Below are positions 59,780 through 64,000 of a stretch of DNA of 64,000 bases, one piece after another (positions within the stretch are counted from its first letter, which is position 1; each line of letters begins with the position of its first letter). The notes under the pieces were generated by a model, which saw only the letters and a program-made list of their open reading frames with translations, had not been told where the DNA came from and searched no databases. The stretch is from Rhodoferax saidenbachensis (GTDB lineage Bacteria > Pseudomonadota > Gammaproteobacteria > Burkholderiales > Burkholderiaceae_C), in NCBI RefSeq assembly GCF_001955715.1, contig NZ_CP019239.1, positions 2,046,001-2,110,000 on the forward strand, written 5' to 3'. A program made the position numbers and the translations under genes.

Positions 59780-60997
59780 ATGAGTAACTTGGTCAATGGC
59801 TTGAATCGGGAGACGTTTGACATCAACCAGACGGTCTTTCGGACGGGGGACTATGGCGACGCAGCCTACGTCATCGAAAAAGGCTGTGTGGAAGTGTTGG
59901 TGGGGGCGGACGATGCGCCCAAACGCGTTGCCATGCTGACCGAAGGCGCCATGTTTGGGGAAGTCGCCCTGCTGGACCGCCAACCGCGCACCGCCACGGT
60001 GCGCACGCTGCTGCCCACCAGTCTGGTGCGTATTGACCGTGCCCATGTGGAGGAGTTGCTGGTGCGTGCCGACCCGGTCATCCAGTACCTGTTGCGCCTG
60101 ATGCTGGAGCGTTTTCGCAATTCCAGCGGGGGTGTTGCCAATGCCGAAATCCAGGCGGCCCGCGCAGCCGCGATATCGCAACCCGGTATGGACCTGCACT
60201 CTGCCGCCGTGCATACGCTGTCGCTGGCACATGACCTGTCGGACGGCATAACCCATAACCAATTGGCTCTGTACTACCAGCCCATCATCCTGTTGCACAG
60301 CAATGCGCTGGTCGGGTTTGAGGCGCTGGTGCGCTGGGAACATCCCAAGCTGGGCCTGATCAGTCCGGACGAGTTCATCCCGTTGGCCGAAAAAACCGGT
60401 TTGATCCACAAGGTGGGTGAATGGGTGCTGCAACGCGCCATTTCCGATTGGAAACACTTGCGCGGCCTGTGTGTCAGCGACACGCAGCACCTGCCATTTC
60501 TGAGCGTCAACCTGTCTGCGCCCGAGCTGTCCGGCGCCGGCATGGCACAAACTGTACAAAACCACCTGGCCGCACAGCAGATGCCGCCACACGAGCTGCG
60601 CATCGAACTGACCGAGACGGTCATCGTGAGCAGCCTGGCCGCGGTATCCCACACCATCAACGCCTTGCGGGCTCTGGGCATCGGCATTGCGCTGGACGAC
60701 TTTGGCACCGGTTACGCCGGGCTGGACTACCTGCAGACGCTGCCGTTCTCCAGCATCAAGATCGACAAGGCGTTTGTCGCGCAAATGCACACGGCCGAGC
60801 GCAGCTTCCAGATCGTCAAGTCAGCGCTCGAACTGTCACGCCAGTTGGGCCTGACCACGGTGGCCGAGGGCATTGAAGACCTGGCTACCGCTGCTGCGCT
60901 GAAGGAGATGGGCTGTACCTACGGGCAAGGGTATTACTTTGCCAAACCCAAGCCCCTGCAGGCGGTGCAGGATTGGGCGAAGACCTTTAAAGGTTAA
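59780..60997 (+). CDS. Cyclic-nucleotide-binding domain fused to EAL c-di-GMP phosphodiesterase
   Basis: A 405-aa signalling protein. Residues about 8-118 form a cNMP-binding domain with the phosphate-binding cassette FGEVALLDRQPRTATVR (59-75; E61 and R70 present). Residues about 158-400 form an EAL domain with every catalytic residue in place: EAL (181-183), N244 (SVNLSAPEL), E276 (ELTET), D306/D307 (LDDFGTGY), K330 (KIDKAF), E363 (AEGIED) and Q383 (GQGYYF). It should hydrolyse c-di-GMP, probably tuned by cAMP or cGMP. No transmembrane segment. Convergent with the PQQ-dehydrogenase gene, overlapping by four bases. Confidence 0.93.
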   Translation: MSNLVNGLNRETFDINQTVFRTGDYGDAAYVIEKGCVEVLVGADDAPKRVAMLTEGAMFGEVALLDRQPRTATVRTLLPTSLVRIDRAHVEELLVRADPVIQYLLRLMLERFRNSSGGVANAEIQAARAAAISQPGMDLHSAAVHTLSLAHDLSDGITHNQLALYYQPIILLHSNALVGFEALVRWEHPKLGLISPDEFIPLAEKTGLIHKVGEWVLQRAISDWKHLRGLCVSDTQHLPFLSVNLSAPELSGAGMAQTVQNHLAAQQMPPHELRIELTETVIVSSLAAVSHTINALRALGIGIALDDFGTGYAGLDYLQTLPFSSIKIDKAFVAQMHTAERSFQIVKSALELSRQLGLTTVAEGIEDLATAAALKEMGCTYGQGYYFAKPKPLQAVQDWAKTFKG

Positions 60998-62130
60998 CGC
61001 GGCACCACGCGCAGTAAGCGGCCCTGCGGGTTGTCGGTCAGCAGATAGAGCCAGCCGTCCGGCCCTTGGCGCACGTCGCGGATGCGCTCGCCCAGGTCGT
61101 CCAGCAGCTTGTTTTCCCGCACCACCTTGCCCTGGAAAGGTTGCGCCAGTTCGATACGGTTGAGGTAGCCAAACTTGAGCGAGCCCACCATCAGGTTTCC
61201 CACCCAGTCCTTGCCATACCGCGTGCTGGTGACAAAGGCCATGCCCGAGGGAGCGATGGAGGGCACCCAGTAGTGCAGCGGTTGCTCCAGCCCGCTTTTG
61301 CTGCTCAGGCCATCCCCAATCTTGCCGCCACCGTAGTTCTCGCCATAGGTGATCACGGGCCAGCCGTAGTTGCGGCCTTTTTGCGGCAGGTTGATTTCGT
61401 CACCGCCCTGCGGGCCGTGTTCATGGGCCCACAGCGTGCCGTCGGGGGCTAGCGTGGCGCCTTGCGGGTTGCGGTGGCCCAGGCTCCATATCTCGGGCAG
61501 GGCGCCCGCGGTGCCCACAAATGGGTTGTCTGGCGGGATGCTGCCGTCCTTGTGGATACGAATGATCTTGCCGTGGTGGTTGTCCAGCTTTTGTGCATCG
61601 TCCTTGCGGCTGAAACGGTCGCCCAGCGTCAGATAAAGCGTGCCGTCGGGCTGGCCCGCCTTGCGCCCCTCCACGATGCGGCAGCCAAAGTGGGCCGAGC
61701 TGTTGACCTTGGGTTTCTGGCTGAACAGTATGCGGACATTGCCCAGTGCGCGCAAGTCGCCGGACAGTGTGGCGCTGGCCAGCGCGGTACTGTTGCCACC
61801 ACCACTGGCGGCGGGTTCGGAGAAACAGAAGTACAGCGTGCGGTTGCGGGCGAAGTCCTGGTCAGTCACCACGTCCAGCAAACCGCCTTGGCCACCGGCG
61901 GCCACTGCGGGCAGGTTTTGCAGGGGCGGGCTCAGCGTGCCGTTGGCGTCCACCACCCGCAGGCGGCCGGGGCGCTCGGTCACCAAAAAACGGCCTTCGG
62001 GCAGGAAGGCCACGGCCCATGGGTTTTGCAGGCCGCTGGCGATAGTTTCGGTGCGTACGGCTTGTGCAGATGCGCTATGAAGGGTGAGCGCACCGAGTGC
62101 CGCCATCACCCAGGATTTCAAGCATTTCAT
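60994..62130 (-). CDS. PQQ-dependent soluble aldose-type sugar dehydrogenase
   Basis: A 378-aa exported six-bladed beta-propeller. Signal peptide to about residue 23 (SASAQA). The family opening GLQNPWAVAFLPEGRFLVTERPGRLRVV and the cofactor/active-site blocks GGQGGLLDVVTD, WSLGHRNPQGATLAPDGTLWAHEHGPQGGDEINLPQKGRNYGWP and PSIAPSGMAFV match YliI/Asd-type enzymes. It oxidises aldose sugars to lactones in the periplasm. PQQ synthesis genes are not in the window, so cofactor supply is uncertain. Confidence 0.9.
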   Translation of the reverse strand: MKCLKSWVMAALGALTLHSASAQAVRTETIASGLQNPWAVAFLPEGRFLVTERPGRLRVVDANGTLSPPLQNLPAVAAGGQGGLLDVVTDQDFARNRTLYFCFSEPAASGGGNSTALASATLSGDLRALGNVRILFSQKPKVNSSAHFGCRIVEGRKAGQPDGTLYLTLGDRFSRKDDAQKLDNHHGKIIRIHKDGSIPPDNPFVGTAGALPEIWSLGHRNPQGATLAPDGTLWAHEHGPQGGDEINLPQKGRNYGWPVITYGENYGGGKIGDGLSSKSGLEQPLHYWVPSIAPSGMAFVTSTRYGKDWVGNLMVGSLKFGYLNRIELAQPFQGKVVRENKLLDDLGERIRDVRQGPDGWLYLLTDNPQGRLLRVVPR

Positions 62131-62133
62131 GGC

Positions 62134-62181
62134 TCTAGCCCTTATGGATAGTGCGCAAGCCGCTCCTGAATTTATAGCGAC
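62134..62181. repeat. Dispersed repeat family B, copy overlapping the aminotransferase 3' end
   Basis: CTAGCCCTTATGGATAGTGC, GCAAGCCGCTCCTGAATTTA and TAGC in family B order. The TAA stop of the aminotransferase (minus strand, 62172-62174) falls in the A/T-rich part of the repeat. Confidence 0.82.
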
Positions 62182-63332
62182 TGCAGGCGTTTCAAGGCGT
62201 TGTGCAGGGTCTCGTCCTGCTTGGCGAAACAGAAACGTACCACACGCTGGTCAAACCCTTCACCGTAAAAGGCGGATAGCGGGATGGCGGCCACGCCCAC
62301 TTCGCGGGTGAGCCACTGGCAGAAGTCGGCCTCGTTCAGGTCGCTCACCTCCGAGATGTCCACGCACTGGAAGTAGCTGCCCTCAGACGGCAGCAGCTTG
62401 AAGCGGGTGTTCTGCAAGCCAGCGCGAAACAGGTCGCGCCTTCGCTGGTAGAAGGCTGGCAGGTCCTGATACGGCGCGGGGTTGGCCAGATAGCGGGCCA
62501 GCCCGTACTGCACCGGCGTGTTGACGGTGAACACATTGAACTGGTGCACCTTGCGGAACTCGGCCATCAGCGGGGCGGGCGCGACCACGGTGCCCACTTT
62601 CCAGCCGGTGACATGGAAGGTCTTGCCAAAGCTGGAGACCACGAAGGCGCGCGCAGCCAGCCCGGGAAAGCGCGACGCACTTTCATGCTGCGCGCCGTCG
62701 AACACCATGTGTTCGTAGACCTCGTCACTGATCAGCAGGATATTGGTGGGGGCCAGCAGGTCCTGCAGCGCCAGCATGTCGGCACGCGACCAGACGGTGG
62801 CGCTGGGGTTGTGCGGCGTGTTGATGAGGATGGCGCGGGTGCGCGGCGTGATGGCAGCGCTGATCTTGGCAAAGTCGGGGCGGAAGGTGCCTGGCGTCAG
62901 GGGCACCCGCACGGCCACGCCACCGGCCAGTTCGATATTGGGCACATAACTGTCGTAGCAGGGCTCCAGCACGATCACTTCATCGCCCGGGTGGACGATG
63001 GCCAGGATGGCGGTGATGATGGCCTGTGTGGCCCCGGCTGTGATGGTAATTTCGTCTGCAGCCCCATACTGGTGTGCGTGAAGCGCTTCTATTTTGGTAG
63101 CAACGGCCTCGCGCAGTGCAGGCACACCTGGCATGGGCGGGTACTGGTTGTGCCCTGCCTGCATGGCCTGGGTGACCTGGTCCACCAGAGCCGGGTCACA
63201 GGCAAAGTCCGGGAAACCCTGGCCCAGGTTGACGGCCTTGTGTTCTGCAGCCAGCGCCGACATGACGGTGAAGATGGTGGTGCCAACCGCAGGCAGGCGG
63301 CTGGTGATGGAGGGAGTGGGAAAGGTGGTCAT
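62172..63332 (-). CDS. PLP-dependent aminotransferase (methionine/glutamine transaminase-like)
   Basis: A 386-aa fold type I aminotransferase. N-terminal NLGQGFPDFACDPALVDQVTQAM, TAGATQAIITAI, the PLP-binding block INTPHNPSATVW, ISDEVYEHMVFDG with the pyridine-contact Asp/Tyr, the Schiff-base lysine in VVSSFGKTFHVTGWKVG, and the substrate arginine in VVRFCFAKQDETL. The closest well-studied type is the YbdL/KYAT group, which transfers amino groups from methionine, glutamine or aromatic amino acids. The last codons overlap a family B repeat. Confidence 0.92.
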   Translation of the reverse strand: MTTFPTPSITSRLPAVGTTIFTVMSALAAEHKAVNLGQGFPDFACDPALVDQVTQAMQAGHNQYPPMPGVPALREAVATKIEALHAHQYGAADEITITAGATQAIITAILAIVHPGDEVIVLEPCYDSYVPNIELAGGVAVRVPLTPGTFRPDFAKISAAITPRTRAILINTPHNPSATVWSRADMLALQDLLAPTNILLISDEVYEHMVFDGAQHESASRFPGLAARAFVVSSFGKTFHVTGWKVGTVVAPAPLMAEFRKVHQFNVFTVNTPVQYGLARYLANPAPYQDLPAFYQRRRDLFRAGLQNTRFKLLPSEGSYFQCVDISEVSDLNEADFCQWLTREVGVAAIPLSAFYGEGFDQRVVRFCFAKQDETLHNALKRLQSL

Positions 63333-63384
63333 GCAATCACGCGATGAAGGAGATGAATGTCTTTAACGGCAGCTTGAAGGGGAG

Positions 63385-64000
63385 TCACAACTCGTAGTCG
63401 TTGACATGCCCGTCCATGGCTTTGGCGATCAGGTTGCGGTTCAGGCGGGTGCTCAGCAGCTCGGCAAAGGTGTAGACAAAGTTGCGCAGGTAGGCGCTGC
63501 GTTTGAAGGCCACACGTGCCACGTTCTGGCCAAACAGCACGCCGGCAGGGCGCACCACCAGGCCGCCCTTGCCGCCGTTGTTCTCGCAGTCGTCCTGCAC
63601 GTCACGCACCGCCATCTCGGCGGCGATGCCCACACCCAGACCCAGGCGCACATAGGTCTTGATCACGTCGGAATCGATAGCTTCGAGCGCAATGCGTGGT
63701 TCCAGCTTCTTGGCGGCAAAGGCCAGGTCGATCTTGGTGCGTCCGGTGAACGACGGGTGGTAGGTGATGAGGGGCTCCAGCGCCACGTCTTCCAGGGTGA
63801 TACGTTCCTTCTGCGCCAACGGGTGGTCCACGGGCAACACCAGCATGTGTTGCCACTCGTAGCAGGGCAGGGTGACCAGCTCGGAGTAGGCGGCCAGCGA
63901 TTCGGTGGCAATGCCGATTTCGGCCACTTCGTCGATCAGCATGCGGGCCACCTGGTCGGGCGCGCCCTGGTGCAGGCTGATATTGACCTTGGGATACGCG
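63385..64000 (-). CDS. cysB: CysB-type LysR family regulator, 5' truncated by window edge
   Basis: The C-terminal 205 residues of a LysR-type regulator; the DNA-binding domain lies beyond the window. The visible effector domain reads AYPKVNISLHQGAPDQVARMLIDEVAEIGIATESL, then CYEWQHMLVLPVDHPLAQKERITLEDVALEPLITYHPSFTGRTKIDLAFA, a strong match to CysB/Cbl proteins that sense acetylserine or adenosine phosphosulfate and control sulfur assimilation. The C-terminus RSAYLRNFVYTFAELLS is also typical. Whether this is CysB or a paralogue cannot be told without the rest. Confidence 0.88.
   Translation of the reverse strand, partial: AYPKVNISLHQGAPDQVARMLIDEVAEIGIATESLAAYSELVTLPCYEWQHMLVLPVDHPLAQKERITLEDVALEPLITYHPSFTGRTKIDLAFAAKKLEPRIALEAIDSDVIKTYVRLGLGVGIAAEMAVRDVQDDCENNGGKGGLVVRPAGVLFGQNVARVAFKRSAYLRNFVYTFAELLSTRLNRNLIAKAMDGHVNDYEL

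Noticed and set aside
63065..63110. Possible repeat B copy in the aminotransferase (AGCGCTTCTATTTTGGTAGC)
   Set aside because: Alignment by eye with related aminotransferases needs no insertion here, and the match to the repeat is weak outside the A/T-rich core.
1..64000. tRNA, rRNA, CRISPR arrays, integrases, phage genes
   Set aside because: I looked for tRNA-like cloverleaf ends, regularly spaced direct repeats and integrase or structural phage motifs, and saw none.

Overview
The window is GC-rich, densely packed bacterial chromosome with no tRNA, rRNA, CRISPR array, intact insertion sequence or phage gene that I can see. Gene content (a mnmC-like gene, argA with a fused acetyltransferase domain, CysB-type regulator, dsbB, yggX, hrpA, Liv-type ABC cassettes) and several short dispersed repeats that I associate with Comamonadaceae suggest a betaproteobacterium of that family, perhaps Rhodoferax- or Polaromonas-like. 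The family assignment is inference from memory of such genomes, not a database result.

Layout. 1-4.7 kb: the end of an MFS carrier, then a leftward housekeeping/redox block (selO, msrB, yciB, bolA, parvulin isomerase). 4.8-31.5 kb: a lipid and organic-acid catabolism region on the plus strand. It holds an acyl-CoA ligase, a complete Liv-type ABC importer, a FadB-like fusion enzyme, a membrane-anchored M20 hydrolase, a thiolase, two acyl-CoA dehydrogenases, two SDRs, a thioesterase, a medium-chain reductase, a GST-like protein and a second acyl-CoA ligase. creD, an MFS carrier and a BON protein are interspersed. 31.5-36.7 kb: a leftward run (dienelactone hydrolase, glutathione reductase, methyltransferase, periplasmic binding protein, histone-deacetylase-like protein). 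36.9-46.9 kb: a nucleoside-salvage island. A leftward set (ribokinase, nucleoside hydrolase, 2OG-Fe(II) oxygenase) diverges from a rightward set (psuK, psuG, BMP-family nucleoside-type ABC importer), with a 268-bp inverted-repeat element between them. 46.9-64 kb: mixed housekeeping and signalling genes (receiver-like protein, mnmC, yggX, dsbB, argA, hrpA, a caspase-fold membrane protease, an uncharacterised 506-aa protein, a cNMP-binding EAL phosphodiesterase, a PQQ-type sugar dehydrogenase, an aminotransferase and a truncated cysB-like gene).

The most interesting points are: (1) the nucleoside island, where a non-haem iron dioxygenase of unknown substrate sits in one operon with nucleoside hydrolase and ribokinase; (2) the Liv importer, whose two ATPases carry complementary defects (LivF Walker A lysine replaced by arginine, LivG signature glycine replaced by alanine), predicting one good and one degenerate ATP site; (3) three families of dispersed palindromic repeats that also occur in frame inside protein genes (hrpA, a GST-like gene, an acyl-CoA dehydrogenase, a GNAT gene, possibly dsbB); (4) a MITE-like element at 39856-40123; (5) an MnmC whose methyltransferase half looks dead; and (6) a PM20D1-like hydrolase between fadB and fadA, suggesting use of N-acyl amino acids. 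All functions are predictions from sequence motifs read by eye.
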